Below are positions 31,528 to 41,890 of a stretch of DNA of 64,000 nucleotides, piece after piece. This DNA is from Vibrio neptunius. Lineage in GTDB: Bacteria; Pseudomonadota; Gammaproteobacteria; Enterobacterales; Vibrionaceae. Position numbers and translations under genes: made by a program. The DNA is taken from the NCBI GenBank assembly GCA_019339365.1, contig CP079859.1:1302001-1366000 (forward strand), read 5' to 3'. The number at the start of each line of letters is the position of its first letter. The stretch's first letter is position 1. The notes below the pieces were generated by a model that saw nothing but the letters and a program-made list of their open reading frames with translations, made no database searches and was not told the origin of the DNA.

Positions 31528-31568
31528 TGTTTTATCACTCTCCGAATTCACAATATCTGGAGATTAAA

Positions 31569-31583
31569 TGATAATTATTATCA
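31569..31583 (-). promoter_or_regulatory. Fur box (7-1-7 inverted repeat)
   Basis: TGATAAT-T-ATTATCA is a perfect 7-1-7 inverted repeat and the core of the classical Fur operator. It lies between gloA and the DUF2753 gene, 42 bp before the latter's start. Confidence 0.8.
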
Positions 31584-31643
31584 TGTAAAGTAAAAATAAT
31601 AGGGCAGCTGAATGCGGCCCTACAGAATTCATGATGAGGTCGA

Positions 31644-32060
31644 TCAGCCCTCGAGACCTGCTGACGCTTGTTTGTTTTGGATGAGCTCTAGCATATAGCC
31701 GTCAGGATCTTTAACGAAAGCAATATGAGTCGTTCCACCTTTTACTGGTCCTGGTTCACGAGTGACATTGCCACCGGCAGCTTTGATGACATCACAAGTT
31801 TGATAGATATTTTCAACACCGATTGCGATATGGCCGAATGCACTACCCAAATCGTACTCTGTGGTGCCCCAGTTGTACGTCAGTTCAATGACTGCTCCTT
31901 GAGATTCATCGCCGTAACCCAAGAAGGCAAGCGTGTACTCATATTCTTTATTTTCATTGGTCCGCAGTAACTGCATCCCCATGACTTCAGTATAAAATTG
32001 GATCGATTTATCTAAATTACCCACACGTAGCATGGTGTGTAAAATACGCCCGTTTGACAT
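31644..32060 (-). CDS. gloA: Lactoylglutathione lyase (glyoxalase I)
   Basis: Converts the methylglyoxal-glutathione hemithioacetal to S-lactoylglutathione. The 138-residue product has the metal-ligand blocks [17 protein letters not shown] (His), AVIELTYNW (Glu), [10 protein letters not shown] (His) and GYMLELIQ (Glu), which mark the Ni-type bacterial enzyme. It is 12 bp downstream of nth and likely the last gene of the rsx-nth transcript. Confidence 0.95.
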   Translation of the reverse strand: MSNGRILHTMLRVGNLDKSIQFYTEVMGMQLLRTNENKEYEYTLAFLGYGDESQGAVIELTYNWGTTEYDLGSAFGHIAIGVENIYQTCDVIKAAGGNVTREPGPVKGGTTHIAFVKDPDGYMLELIQNKQASAGLEG

Positions 32061-32072
32061 TGCTTTGCTCTC

Positions 32073-32714
32073 CTAGTTTTCTGGGTAAACTTTCTCTTTA
32101 AACTCACATAAGTCTTCAATGATACAGCTACCGCAGCGAGGCTTACGTGCAACGCAGGTGTAGCGTCCATGAAGAATCAACCAATGGTGTACATCGAGTT
32201 TGAATTCTTTCGGTACGACTTTAAGTAGCTTCTCTTCAACCTGATCGACATTTTTTCCCATCGCAAACTTGGTTCGGTTCGAGACGCGATAAATATGAGT
32301 GTCAACGGCAATCGTCGGCCAGCCAAACGCGGTGTTGAGTACAACGTTGGCAGTTTTTCGTCCGACACCTGGCAGAGCCTCAAGTGCAGCTCTATCTTCA
32401 GGGACTTCACCATTATGCTGATCGAGCAGAATACGGCAGGTCTTAATCACGTTCTCTGCTTTTGAGTTAAACAGACCGATGGTCTTGATATACGCTTTGA
32501 CACCATCGACGCCTAAATCGAACAAGCCTTGTGGTGTGTTTGCCACTGGGTAAAGTTTGTCGGTCGCTTTATTGACGCTGACATCGGTTGCCTGCGCGGA
32601 TAAGAGCACCGCAATCAAGAGTTCGAAAGGTGTACTCCAGTTCAGTTCAGTCTGAGGGTTTGGGTTGTTTTCCCTAAGACGCTCCAGTATTTGTACTCGT
32701 TTTTCTTTGTTCAT
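32073..32714 (-). CDS. nth: Endonuclease III
   Basis: DNA glycosylase/AP lyase for oxidised pyrimidines. The 213-residue product has the HhH motif with catalytic lysine (LPGVGRKTANVVL), the catalytic aspartate in AVDTHIYRVSNR and a C-terminal 4Fe-4S loop with C-X6-C-X2-C-X5-C spacing. It ends the conserved rsxABCDGE-nth order. Confidence 0.96.
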   Translation of the reverse strand: MNKEKRVQILERLRENNPNPQTELNWSTPFELLIAVLLSAQATDVSVNKATDKLYPVANTPQGLFDLGVDGVKAYIKTIGLFNSKAENVIKTCRILLDQHNGEVPEDRAALEALPGVGRKTANVVLNTAFGWPTIAVDTHIYRVSNRTKFAMGKNVDQVEEKLLKVVPKEFKLDVHHWLILHGRYTCVARKPRCGSCIIEDLCEFKEKVYPEN

Positions 32715-32747
32715 GATGAAGCTGCTTTCCAGTGTGTAAGCCAGTGA

Positions 32748-33440
32748 TTACTGGTTGGTGACGCGAGCTCGTTCAATAGTCGGTTTTTCTAGTTTTGGCT
32801 GACGAGCTTCTCGTTGTTTGTCGATGATGTTTTTCAGTGCAATGAGCAATCCAACGCCTATAAAGGCGCCAGGTGGAAGTAGCGCCAGTAAGAAGCTGTT
32901 GTCAAAATGGAATATCTCAATTCGTAAAGCACTTGCCCAGTTGCCAAGCAATAGGTCAGCACCATCGAATAGGGTACCGTTACCAATCACTTCGCGCATT
33001 GCGCCCAAGACAACAAGGACACTCGTCATGCCTAGTCCCATCCAGAATCCATCTTGTGCGGAAGGTAATACATCGTTCTTTGAAGCAAACGCTTCAGCGC
33101 GGCCAATGATGATGCAGTTGGTTACGATCAGAGGAATGAAAATACCCAAAGATAGATAAAGGCCATAGGCGTAAGCATTCATCAGCAATTGAACGCAGGT
33201 GACCAAAGCGGCAATGATCATCACGAAAACAGGGATGCGTACTTCTTTTGGCACATAGTCACGTACTAGAGACACAGTGACGTTGGAACCAACCAATACC
33301 AGTAATGTGGCAATGCCCAAACCCAAAGCATTGGTGACGGTTGAAGATACCGCCAGCAATGGACAGAGACCCAGCAGTTGAACCAGAGCTGGGTTGTTGT
33401 CCCACATACCGTTTTTAATCAGTGTTTTATGATCACTCAT
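32748..33440 (-). CDS. rsxE: Electron transport complex subunit RsxE
   Basis: Integral membrane subunit of the Rsx (Rnf-like) complex that couples electron transfer to ion movement and keeps SoxR reduced in enterics. The 230-residue product has six membrane segments and the family blocks [19 protein letters not shown] and [17 protein letters not shown], whose Cys residues are conserved. The ATG at 33440 follows GGAGG and overlaps the rsxG stop by four bases. Confidence 0.94.
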   Translation of the reverse strand: MSDHKTLIKNGMWDNNPALVQLLGLCPLLAVSSTVTNALGLGIATLLVLVGSNVTVSLVRDYVPKEVRIPVFVMIIAALVTCVQLLMNAYAYGLYLSLGIFIPLIVTNCIIIGRAEAFASKNDVLPSAQDGFWMGLGMTSVLVVLGAMREVIGNGTLFDGADLLLGNWASALRIEIFHFDNSFLLALLPPGAFIGVGLLIALKNIIDKQREARQPKLEKPTIERARVTNQ

Positions 33441-34069
33441 TGTTGCCTCCACAATGGCGTGGCTGGTTTTGAATCTGTGTGCGGTTTTCGTTGACAAATT
33501 GTACTGTATTTTTTTACTGCTTTGACGACGGCTCTTGGCGTTATCGTTGCCCCAGTAAACTGATCGAATTGTCCACCATCTTTGCGTACTTTCCAATCCG
33601 CTTCATTTTCAGGCGTGACCTTTTTACCAGCGAAACTCAGGATCCAATCGGTGACACGCAAGTCAATTTTATCGCCCAGTCCAGGTGTTTCTTGATGACT
33701 CAGAACTCGTGTTCCTAACACTTTGCCGTCTTGTTGGATACCAACAATAATTTTAATCGCGCCGTTGTAACCGTCTGGGGCGATAGCCTCTATCGCCAAT
33801 GCAGTCGGTTTGCCATTTTTACTCGCCATATAGACAGGCATGGTTTCGTCAGTGCCTAAAGCAGGATCGGAAACCAAGGTGCAGGACTCATATAAGCTGT
33901 TGTCATGCATCTCAGGAGGAATTACTTGGTTGAGGACAGACAGCAGTTGCGCTTGTTCTTGCCGGCTGATTTGATCTTTGGTCAAATAGTGCGTGAGTGC
34001 GACCACGCCTGTTGAAGCACAGGCGAAAATGGCGAGTATTGCACCGTTTTTGCGAATAGCGTTTAACAT
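33437..34069 (-). CDS. rsxG: Electron transport complex subunit RsxG
   Basis: Periplasmic-facing flavoprotein subunit with FMN bound covalently to a threonine. The 210-residue product has one N-terminal membrane segment (residues 9-27) and the flavinylation motif [12 protein letters not shown]. The ATG at 34069 follows AAGGAG; an upstream reading from 34129 is a run-on into rsxD. Confidence 0.94.
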   Translation of the reverse strand: MLNAIRKNGAILAIFACASTGVVALTHYLTKDQISRQEQAQLLSVLNQVIPPEMHDNSLYESCTLVSDPALGTDETMPVYMASKNGKPTALAIEAIAPDGYNGAIKIIVGIQQDGKVLGTRVLSHQETPGLGDKIDLRVTDWILSFAGKKVTPENEADWKVRKDGGQFDQFTGATITPRAVVKAVKKYSTICQRKPHTDSKPATPLWRQQ

Positions 34070-34077
34070 GCTGCTCC

Positions 34078-35123
34078 TTAGTGGCCGTAGGTTCTGGGCT
34101 TGGTGTAGTAATCGATCAAGGGCACACACATGTTGCCAAGCAGTACCGCAAAGGCGACACCGTCAGGGAAGCCTCCCCAACTTCGGATAATGAATACCAT
34201 TGCGCCAATGAAAGCACCGAAAATCAGTCGCCCTTTGACCGTCGTAGAAGCAGAAACGGGGTCGGTGGCAATAAAGAAAGCACCGAGCATGGTCGCCCCG
34301 GAGAGTATATGTATGAGCGGAGACGCCGTCTCTCCTGGGATCAAGATAGCAAACAAGCCGCTCATCACCGTCAGGCTAACCAGGAAGCTTACCGGGATAT
34401 GCCAGTTGATCACTCTTAACTTGATCAGTACTAATCCACCGGCTAAATAAGCCAGGTTGACCCATTCCCAGCCGATACCTGCCAGACCACTGAATTGAGG
34501 CTGGTGGAGAGCCTCGGCAGCCGTATTTCCTGTATGCAGTGCGGTTTTGAAAGCATCGAGTGGCGTTGCCATCGTCGTGCCATCTATACCCGTTCGAATC
34601 TGCTGAAGTGATAAACCATCTAGGTTAAATCCAGTGAAAATCAGTGAAAAAGCATCACCTAACGAACTTGTTGTAGGCTGCAGTTCGGCGGGTGATATCC
34701 AACTGGTCATTTGTACTGGGAAGGAAATAAGCAATACAACATAAGCGACCATGGCAGGGTTAAAGAGATTTTGCCCAATACCGCCATACAGATGCTTGGC
34801 AATCAAAATCGCAAAAATTAAACCAATCGTGATGAGCCACCAAGGTGATAGTGGGGGATCGCTACAGCAAGTAACCAAGCTGTTACGATTGCACTATTGT
34901 CCCGCAAGGCTGACATCGGATGGCGTTTACGCGCGAACATGACACCTGCTTCAAGCAAAAGCCCAACAATAATGCCAAAGCCGAGTTGAATTAACGTTCC
35001 CCAGCCAAAAAAGTAGGTCTGAGCGATTAAGCCGGGCAAAGCACACATCGCGACCCACTTCATTAGGTCTGGGGTGCTTCTCCGGCTGTGAGCGTGGGGT
35101 GAGCTGGCAATGAAAAAGGCCAC
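34078..35123 (-). CDS. rsxD: Electron transport complex subunit RsxD, frameshifted
   Basis: Membrane subunit of Rsx with covalently bound FMN. It is read in two frames. Residues 1 to about 89 ([20 protein letters not shown] to WLLAVAIP) begin at ATG 35123, and [20 protein letters not shown] onward continues in another frame to 34078. One extra base in the five-G run at 34853-34857 restores a normal protein of about 348 residues. FMN motif [15 protein letters not shown] ([16 protein letters not shown]) is intact in the second part. Confidence 0.88.
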
Positions 35124-37990
35124 TACTCGTTCTCCTCAAATTTATTGTTTTGTTCTCGTTGAGCTTTACGTGCTTTCGCGCGTGCGATGGCAGCAGCAAC
35201 AGCGGCTTTTTTTGGATCTTCTTCAGCAGCTTCAACGCTTACTGTTTCGGTGGTGACAGGCTCCGATTGACCTTCTTGCTGCGCCTTACGAGCTTTAGCA
35301 CGAGCGATGGCAGCAGCAACAGCGGCTTTTTTTGGATCTTCTTCAGCAGTTTCAACGCTTGCTGTTTCTGTGGTGACAGGCTCCGATTGACCTTCTTGCT
35401 GCGCTTTACGAGCTTTAGCACGAGCAATGGCGGCAGCAACCGCAGCTTTCTTCGGATCCTCTCCGGCTTCAGCGTTTTCAGGCTCAGCGGTGACGGATTC
35501 TGGTTTACCTTCTTGCTGCGCTTTACGAGCTTTAGCACGAGCAATGGCGGCAGCAACCGCAGCTTTCTTCGGATCCTCACCGGCTTCAGCGCTTTCAGGC
35601 TCAGCGGTGACGGGTTCTGGTTTACCTTCTTGCTGCGCTTTACGAGCTTTAGCACGAGCAATGGCGGCAGCAACCGCAGCTTTCTTCGGATCCTCACCGG
35701 CTTCAGCGCTTTCAGGCTCAGCGGTGACGGGTTCTGGTTTACCTTCTTGCTGCGCTTTACGAGCTTTAGCACGAGCAATGGCGGCAGCAACCGCAGCTTT
35801 CTTCGGATCCTCACCGGCTTCAGCGCTTTCAGGCTCAGCGGTGACGGGTTCTGGTTTACCTTCTTGCTGCGCTTTACGAGCTTTAGCACGAGCAATGGCG
35901 GCAGCGACGGCGGCTTTTTTTGGATCTTCTTCAGCAGCTTCAACGCTTGCTGGTTCGGTGGTGACAGGCTCCGATTGACCTTCTTGCTGCGCTTTACGAG
36001 CTTTAGCACGAGCAATGGCGGCAGCAACCGCAGCTTTCTTCGGATCCTCTCCGGCTTCAGCGTTTTCAGGCTCAGCGGTGACGGATTCTGGTTTACCTTC
36101 TTGCTGCGCCTTACGAGCTTTAGCACGAGCAATGGCAGCGGCGACGGAAGCCTTTTTCTCTGCAGTTGCTGAATCAGTACCGCTATCCTGTTGAGCGGCT
36201 TTTTTCGCTTTAGCGCGCGCAATCGCTGCTGCAACCGCGTCTTTCTTATCATCGGATGACGTGGCTGACGAAGATTCCTGGGTCTTCTGAGCTCTTTTCT
36301 CTCTGGCCTGGCGTTTGCGTTCTTCACGCAGTTTTGCCATCTCAGAGTTGTCCGGCTCTGTATCACCTGCTTGCATTGCAGCCGCTTGCTTGGCTTTGGC
36401 TTTGGCGATGGCGGCCGCTACCGCTGGCTTAATTGCGGGTTGAGCCGATTTTGATTCCGATTTTTGCTCTTTTACGCGCGCAATCGCAGCGGCAATCGCA
36501 TCATCGCCGCCGGTTTTCTTCATATCTTTGCGACGTTCATCTGCTGCTTTCTTGAAGCGGTTCTCTCGTTCTGCTTTATCACGCTCAAGCCGCGCTTTTC
36601 TCTCTTCAAAGCGGACTTTGGCACGCTCAGCAGCCTCGGACTCTTCTTTGCGCGTGCGAATCTCTGCTTTGGCTTGACGGTAGTATTGCACCAGTGGGAT
36701 TTCACTAGGGCAGACAAAGGCACAAGCACCACATTCAATACAGTCTTTCAGGTTGAGTTCTTCACACTTGTCGTATTCAGCTGCTTTTGCATGCCATTGA
36801 AGCTGTTGAGGAAGTAGTGAAGCCGGGCAGACCTCAGCACATTGACCGCATCGAATACACGCCATTTCATACTGATCGGGTGAAATCTCTTTACGAGTTG
36901 GAGCGAGAATGCAGTTCGATGTTTTGGTAATGGGGACGTTGGCATGGGGAAGCGTAAAGCCCATCATGGGGCCTCCCATGATTAGGCGAGGCAACTTCTT
37001 ATCGGCTTTGTAGCCAAACTCGTCGAGCAACGATTGAACAGGTGTACCAATCAGTGCGATCACATTTCTCGGCTGTTTAAAGGTATCTCCGGTTAGAGTA
37101 ACGATGCGCTCTACCAAAGGTTCACCGTCACAAACCGCTCGCTTAATGGCTTGCAGCGAACCAACATTCTGCACCAGTACCCCAATCTCTGCAGGAATAC
37201 CGTTTGCTGGTACCTCTTTATTAGTCAGTATCTTGATCAGTTGCTTCTCACCACCCGATGGGTACTTGGTGGGAATCACGCGGATAACGATATCTTTGTG
37301 CTGTGCGGCTTGTTCTAACGCTTTGATAGCTTGAGGCTTATTATCCTCAATACCGATAATGGTCAGTTTGGGCTTTAAGATGTGTTCTACAATCTCGATA
37401 CCTTTAATAACTTCGTCGGCATTTTCTTGCATCAACATGTCATCGGCGGTGATGTACGGTTCACATTCCGCCGCGTTAACAATCAGTATCTCTGTCCGTG
37501 CCAAGCCTGCTTGGATTTTTTTCGCGGTAGGAAAGCCTGCGCCGCCCATACCTGAAACGCCAGCCTGACGAATAATTTCAATCAACTCATCCGATGTACG
37601 TTGTGTAAAGTCGTTGTTGGTGTCACGTTCAATCCAACGATCTTCGTTATCAGGAGCGATGACAATACAAGTTTCGGCTAGGCCCGATGGGTGAGCCGTG
37701 GTGCGAGACTCAATCGCTGTGATTTTACCAGATGTTGGTGCATGAACTGGCAGCATGAAGCTAGTGTCGTACTTGGTCAACGCTTGGCCTTTAAGTACCA
37801 TGTCGCCAACTTCTACGGTTATCTTACCTGGTTTACCAATGTGTTGTTTCACTGGCAGAACGATTTCTTGTGGAATACTCGCTCTGGCAATCTCGCTTTT
37901 TATCGACTGTTTTTTGTTTTCAGGTGGGTGTACGCCCCCCGGGAAATCCCAAAGTGCGCCTGATTTAATTTGTTCTATGAGTGACAGCAT
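35123..37990 (-). CDS. rsxC: Electron transport complex subunit RsxC with long repeat tail
   Basis: Peripheral NADH-side subunit of Rsx. The first ~450 residues are canonical: an N-terminal barrel, an NADH/FMN domain ([20 protein letters not shown]) and two 4Fe-4S clusters ([12 protein letters not shown] and [12 protein letters not shown]). The rest, to residue 955, is a charged Ala/Lys/Arg/Glu-rich tail. It has degenerate AAAIARxK units and then nine near-identical repeats of 39-40 residues with the core [14 protein letters not shown]. Enteric RsxC is about 740 residues, so this tail is long. It overlaps rsxD by one base. Confidence 0.95.
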   Translation of the reverse strand: MLSLIEQIKSGALWDFPGGVHPPENKKQSIKSEIARASIPQEIVLPVKQHIGKPGKITVEVGDMVLKGQALTKYDTSFMLPVHAPTSGKITAIESRTTAHPSGLAETCIVIAPDNEDRWIERDTNNDFTQRTSDELIEIIRQAGVSGMGGAGFPTAKKIQAGLARTEILIVNAAECEPYITADDMLMQENADEVIKGIEIVEHILKPKLTIIGIEDNKPQAIKALEQAAQHKDIVIRVIPTKYPSGGEKQLIKILTNKEVPANGIPAEIGVLVQNVGSLQAIKRAVCDGEPLVERIVTLTGDTFKQPRNVIALIGTPVQSLLDEFGYKADKKLPRLIMGGPMMGFTLPHANVPITKTSNCILAPTRKEISPDQYEMACIRCGQCAEVCPASLLPQQLQWHAKAAEYDKCEELNLKDCIECGACAFVCPSEIPLVQYYRQAKAEIRTRKEESEAAERAKVRFEERKARLERDKAERENRFKKAADERRKDMKKTGGDDAIAAAIARVKEQKSESKSAQPAIKPAVAAAIAKAKAKQAAAMQAGDTEPDNSEMAKLREERKRQAREKRAQKTQESSSATSSDDKKDAVAAAIARAKAKKAAQQDSGTDSATAEKKASVAAAIARAKARKAQQEGKPESVTAEPENAEAGEDPKKAAVAAAIARAKARKAQQEGQSEPVTTEPASVEAAEEDPKKAAVAAAIARAKARKAQQEGKPEPVTAEPESAEAGEDPKKAAVAAAIARAKARKAQQEGKPEPVTAEPESAEAGEDPKKAAVAAAIARAKARKAQQEGKPEPVTAEPESAEAGEDPKKAAVAAAIARAKARKAQQEGKPESVTAEPENAEAGEDPKKAAVAAAIARAKARKAQQEGQSEPVTTETASVETAEEDPKKAAVAAAIARAKARKAQQEGQSEPVTTETVSVEAAEEDPKKAAVAAAIARAKARKAQREQNNKFEENE
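35150..36170 (-). repeat. tandem ~117-120 bp repeats inside rsxC
   Basis: Nine head-to-tail copies encode [14 protein letters not shown] followed by a variable linker. Two linker types alternate: [24 protein letters not shown] and [14 protein letters not shown]-like. Three consecutive middle copies are almost identical in DNA, implying recent expansion by slippage or recombination. Long open frames on other strands here are by-products of the repeat. Confidence 0.92.
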
Positions 37991-37998
37991 ACCAGTCC

Positions 37999-38583
37999 TT
38001 AATTCACGCGATTCTGCTGCTTGGCAGAATGGGTAACATCAACAACAGGAATGGCGTCCAGTTGCCACTTCCAGCTCGCTGTAGTGGTTTCTACAGGAAT
38101 CATTTCAATACAGTCTGTCGGGCAAGGTGCGACACACAAATCACACCCGGTGCATTCGTCTTTGATCACCGTGTGGAGAGCTTTAGTACCGCCAACGATC
38201 GCGTCGACGGGACAAGCCTGAATACACTTAGTACAGCCAATGCACATGTCTTCATGAATAAATGCGACGGTTTTGACATTGTCGTCTAGATCGTGTGCAG
38301 AGTCTGTTGCCTCGACGCCCATAAGGTCGGCCAGCTTTTCGATGGTTGCCTGACCACCAGGAGGACACTTATTGATCTCGTCGCCATTAGCAATCGCTTC
38401 GGCATAGGGACGACAGCCCGGATAGCCACATTGGCCGCATTGGGTCTGAGGCAAGATGTTGTCAATTTGGTCGACAATCGGGTCCGCTTCGACTTTAAAG
38501 CGGATCGAGGCAAATCCTAATATGGCTCCAAATAATGCGGCTAGTGCAGCTAGTGCCAATACAGCAATAAGAATAGCGCTCAT
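37999..38583 (-). CDS. rsxB: Electron transport complex subunit RsxB (ferredoxin)
   Basis: Membrane-anchored ferredoxin subunit. The 194-residue product has an N-terminal membrane helix, a [13 protein letters not shown] cluster loop and two 4Fe-4S motifs ([12 protein letters not shown] and [12 protein letters not shown]). It abuts rsxA by one base and rsxC by eight. Confidence 0.95.
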   Translation of the reverse strand: MSAILIAVLALAALAALFGAILGFASIRFKVEADPIVDQIDNILPQTQCGQCGYPGCRPYAEAIANGDEINKCPPGGQATIEKLADLMGVEATDSAHDLDDNVKTVAFIHEDMCIGCTKCIQACPVDAIVGGTKALHTVIKDECTGCDLCVAPCPTDCIEMIPVETTTASWKWQLDAIPVVDVTHSAKQQNRVN

Positions 38584-39164
38584 TACAATTTCACCAGTCC
38601 AGTAAAGCCCATGAAAGCGAGAGACATCAATCCAGCGGTGATCATTGCAATCGATGCTCCTTTAAACGGCGCAGGAACATCGGCCGCCGCGATGCGCTCA
38701 CGCATAGAGGCAAAGAGAATAAGAACCAGTGAGAAACCGACCGCGGCACCAAACCCATAGATGATCGATTCGATGAAATTATGGTTTTCGTTAATGTTGA
38801 GGAGAGCAACACCTAAAACCGCACAGTTAGTTGTGATCAGTGGTAGGAAAATCCCCAGAAGTCGATAGAGCGTCGGACTGGTTTTGTGCACCACCATTTC
38901 GGTGAACTGAACCACAACGGCAATAACGAGAATAAAGCTCATGGTACGCAAATATTCCAGTCCCAAAGGCTCAAGAACGTAGCTTTCCACCAGATACGAG
39001 CACACCGAGGCTAGGGTCAGGACAAACGTGGTTGCCAACCCCATTCCGATTGCTGTTTCCAGCTTCTTGGAAACACCCATGAATGGACATAGGCCCAAAA
39101 ACTTCACCAGTACAAAGTTGTTGACCAGCACAGTGCCGACCAGCAACAAAAGATATTCGGTCAT
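38583..39164 (-). CDS. rsxA: Electron transport complex subunit RsxA
   Basis: Integral membrane subunit paired with RsxE. The 193-residue product has six membrane segments, and [13 protein letters not shown] and [15 protein letters not shown] carry the conserved Cys residues. The ATG at 39164 is the family start; a reading from 39224 adds 20 unrelated residues. First gene of the operon; upstream sequence 39165-39432 is non-coding. Confidence 0.95.
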   Translation of the reverse strand: MTEYLLLLVGTVLVNNFVLVKFLGLCPFMGVSKKLETAIGMGLATTFVLTLASVCSYLVESYVLEPLGLEYLRTMSFILVIAVVVQFTEMVVHKTSPTLYRLLGIFLPLITTNCAVLGVALLNINENHNFIESIIYGFGAAVGFSLVLILFASMRERIAAADVPAPFKGASIAMITAGLMSLAFMGFTGLVKL

Positions 39165-39432
39165 AATTATATATTTAAGAGATTCCGATCCCGATATTAT
39201 CCTGCTTTGCTGAGTCAATAACAACCAACGAAAGCTAGGGTTTTGTATTGTTGAATAAAAATTATACGGGATATTCCCGTTCTCGGGAGCAAATTCGAGT
39301 CTAAATCTGCAAAAACTCTGGTTATGTAGCGATACGCATAGAGCAGCAGAGTATTAATATGAGTGTGTTAATAGCTTATGAGAATAAGTCTCTGTACTGG
39401 TTCGATAAAGCCCTAGTTCAGCGATTGAGTTT

Positions 39433-40125
39433 TTATAAGGTGATCAGGGGTGGTAGCGGAGATAAATCGACGAGCGGTGAATGATTCGATTCACCGAATA
39501 AAAACAGAGGATTAGGCTGCTTGCCTAGGAGTTTCTCTAACTGAATCAAGTTGAGTAGTGCATAAAATCGATGCACATATTGAGTCGTTTCAGCAGGGAG
39601 CTTGAGTGATGAAAACGCTTTACTGCCAGATTTTTTGATCGCCCGAGATATTCGGCCTTCACCTGCATTGTATGCGGCAATGGTAAGTGCTAAATCGTCA
39701 AACTTATTGTGCAAAAATGCTAAATATTCGATGGCCACCTTAGTGCTGGCTTGAATGTCAAATCGCTGATCTTGATTTGCGTCGACTTTAAGGCCGAAGC
39801 GCTGTGCTGTGGCGGGCATCAGTTGCCATAGACCCGCTGCGTTGGCGTGAGAGACAGCATTTGGATCGAAGGAAGACTCTAGCATGGGCAACAACACCAA
39901 CTGCGATGGCAAAGATTGAGATGACAACTGCTTGGCGATGTCATCAATCAGTGCTCGGTTCAGCACCAACCGTTGTTCAATGTGTTTTTTATAGGGCGTA
40001 AGCAACGCTAGCTCCTGCCCATATTCAGTCGGCAGAGGTGCAGCGTTTAGAGGGTATATAGGACAAAGAAAGAGCGAAAAAAACAGGCACAATGCTGGTT
40101 TCCAAAGGCTGCGATGATGCGTCAT
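39433..40125 (-). CDS. Lytic transglycosylase, lateral-flagella linked
   Basis: A 230-residue exported SLT-family muramidase. It has a signal peptide (LCLFFSLFLCPIYPLNAA), catalytic Glu in MLESSFDPNAVSHANAAGLWQLMPATAQRFG, and the AYNAGEGRISRAIKKSG motif. The ATG at 40125 overlaps the lfgN stop (ATGA), so it is the last gene of the lfgM-lfgN-slt transcript. Because LfgJ in this cluster lacks a muramidase domain, this enzyme is the likely cutter of peptidoglycan for the lateral rod. Confidence 0.88.
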   Translation of the reverse strand: MTHHRSLWKPALCLFFSLFLCPIYPLNAAPLPTEYGQELALLTPYKKHIEQRLVLNRALIDDIAKQLSSQSLPSQLVLLPMLESSFDPNAVSHANAAGLWQLMPATAQRFGLKVDANQDQRFDIQASTKVAIEYLAFLHNKFDDLALTIAAYNAGEGRISRAIKKSGSKAFSSLKLPAETTQYVHRFYALLNLIQLEKLLGKQPNPLFLFGESNHSPLVDLSPLPPLITL

Positions 40126-40565
40126 TTCAGCAGTGGCTGCTCTTCGTAGGTATGCTGTCTTGGTTGAGTAATGTGGCACATTAGCTCATGGAAACTGGCA
40201 GAGCTCTGGCCGTTCTCTTGATTGAGTGCTTGGCAGTGTTTTACCAGAGATTCTAACTCGCGCCATTGTGAATGAACTTTGTTTGACAACGAAGTCGGCA
40301 ATGCAGAAAAAAGCTTATTCATGCCGCCTTGATCGCGAGTAAGCCGCAATGCAGTCATTGTTTGACTGCGTTCTTTGGCATGCTGACCAAGCTTGTTAAG
40401 TAATGGTTTCTGCTGGGCAAGATTTTGATTAAGCTTCGCTGCATCGAAACACAGATACAGCGATTTTTGCTCTTGTAAAAGCGTGGCTAATTGGCGATAT
40501 GACTTTATATCTTCACCTATGGAGGTGAGAAAGCGCTGAATCATACGCGAGGTTTCAGATGCCAT
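40122..40565 (-). CDS. lfgN: Lateral flagellar chaperone LfgN (FlgN-like)
   Basis: A 147-residue, helix-rich cytoplasmic protein placed directly after lfgM, where FlgN, the export chaperone of hook-associated proteins FlgK and FlgL, is expected. FlgN proteins are weakly conserved; the coiled-coil pattern (LATLLQEQKSLYLCFDAAKL, NQENGQSSAS) and position support the call. Confidence 0.8.
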   Translation of the reverse strand: MASETSRMIQRFLTSIGEDIKSYRQLATLLQEQKSLYLCFDAAKLNQNLAQQKPLLNKLGQHAKERSQTMTALRLTRDQGGMNKLFSALPTSLSNKVHSQWRELESLVKHCQALNQENGQSSASFHELMCHITQPRQHTYEEQPLLK

Positions 40566-40583
40566 AATGAACTCCAGTCCGCA

Positions 40584-40865
40584 CTATTCGTGACCAGTAT
40601 GAAATTGAAGGACCGCTTGTGATAACGCCTTGGTGTCGAGTGCTAGCTCACCTTTTACCAGCGCGTTGCGTACTTGCTCTACCTTTTCCATATCCACGTT
40701 TGGTAGCGACTGCATTTCTGCTTGTGCTTTATCTATCGCTGCAGTGTTGGTATTGACCATAGCTTCAGAAATCGCTTGCGCAGCCGAAGGCTCTGCGGGT
40801 TTCTTGGAAGATTGATTTAGATTGGTGTGAGGGACGTGCCCACCTGCAACTTTGTCGATTTTCAT
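40584..40865 (-). CDS. lfgM: Lateral anti-sigma-28 factor LfgM (FlgM)
   Basis: A 93-residue protein of the FlgM family, with a disordered N-terminal part and a C-terminal helix block (NVDMEKVEQVRNALVKGELALDTKALSQAVLQF) that in FlgM binds the flagellar sigma factor. Here the partner should be LafS (54287-55015). Export through the finished basal body would free LafS. Confidence 0.87.
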   Translation of the reverse strand: MKIDKVAGGHVPHTNLNQSSKKPAEPSAAQAISEAMVNTNTAAIDKAQAEMQSLPNVDMEKVEQVRNALVKGELALDTKALSQAVLQFHTGHE

Positions 40866-41014
40866 TAATGGGTTCCTTAATCATCGTGGTTACAGGTTCA
40901 ATGCGACCATGCTGCTCGAAACATTAAGTCAACATAATCACTTTTTATATCTACCTGAAATCATTGTCTCTTTACGAGTAGTAAACCGCGAAAATGATAA
41001 CCTGAGTCCAAAAA

Positions 41015-41812
41015 TCAGAATTGGGTTTGTACCTGGTTGAGTCCAGTGACGACAGCCTTAATGACTTTGCCAGAAGAACTGTTCTGTACGTCGATTTGTT
41101 CACCACGCGTGCCCGGTTCTAGGGCGACCCCTTTTGTGGACGCAGTAAACCCATCTTTAGTCGCAGTAATCACAACTTGATTACCTTTGATGACCAAAGG
41201 TGGGGACTCGAGCTTTCTCGGGTCCAATATCTGCCCAGAGCGTATGCGCCTCGACGCGAGCATGCCGGAGACTTGTGAGATCTGAGTGAAGAAATCTTGC
41301 TCTCGGCTTAAGGTTCTGGTTTCAAGCTTAAGGCTCATGGGAGAAATAGCTTGGTCTCGATTGATGCCTGCCTGGGTGACCACCACTGGGAGTGTTAGCG
41401 CTGATTTAATGGTCACATTGATGCGCCATGTCACCGACGGCGCATCGCAGTCAACCGAGCGTTTAAGGTTGCCTACAGGGAGTGTTTTGTTATCGATACC
41501 CGAAATACTCAATGGTCTAGGACACATAGGCAGGTGTTCAGCTGCCGTTGGAGTACGAATATCATAATCGAGTTGATAGTCTTGCCATTGACGCTGGTCC
41601 GCTTGAATCTGAACTTGTTGTTTAAAATTGCTCTCAACGGCCTGAAGAATGGCCTGCTTGGTAGTACCCTTTTCATTGCTAAATACGGTTGGACTACAAA
41701 GCATCATACTGACGATTAACCCCCAGTTTAGAGGGGAAGTAATTCGGTTCCCCTCACTTTTTTTGATTTCCGTAAAGCGGAAATTGCCTTTCCTTGTATT
41801 TTTGTAAGTCAT
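41015..41812 (-). CDS. lfgA: Lateral flagellar P-ring assembly chaperone LfgA
   Basis: A periplasmic FlgA/SAF-domain protein that helps FlgI assemble. The 265-residue reading has a hydrophobic export segment at about residues 29-45, a long N-region before it, and the C-terminal SAF-type block (RRIRSGQILDPRKLESPPLV, GVALEPGTRGEQIDVQNSSSGKVIKAVV). It is transcribed away from lfgB. Confidence 0.88.
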   Translation of the reverse strand: MTYKNTRKGNFRFTEIKKSEGNRITSPLNWGLIVSMMLCSPTVFSNEKGTTKQAILQAVESNFKQQVQIQADQRQWQDYQLDYDIRTPTAAEHLPMCPRPLSISGIDNKTLPVGNLKRSVDCDAPSVTWRINVTIKSALTLPVVVTQAGINRDQAISPMSLKLETRTLSREQDFFTQISQVSGMLASRRIRSGQILDPRKLESPPLVIKGNQVVITATKDGFTASTKGVALEPGTRGEQIDVQNSSSGKVIKAVVTGLNQVQTQF

Positions 41813-41834
41813 TGATTTTGTTGTTTGTTTTTTA

Positions 41835-41850
41835 TGGCATGCATCTTGTC
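41835..41850 (+). promoter_or_regulatory. sigma-54 promoter of lfgB operon
   Basis: TGGCATGCATCTTGTC fits the -24/-12 pattern TGGCAy-N5-TTGc with one weak base at -12. It is nearly the same as the element before lafB, which supports both. Lateral flagellar early genes are known in Vibrio to depend on sigma-54 and the activator LafK. Confidence 0.7.
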
Positions 41851-41890
41851 TTATTCATCCTTATTCGAGCCAACTTAAAAGGAAAGAGAC

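Noticed and set aside
35150..36366. Long open frames (183-375 codons) on both strands within rsxC
   Set aside because: They are frame shadows of the tandem repeat, with the biased composition copied nine times; rsxC in the third frame has the conserved domains.
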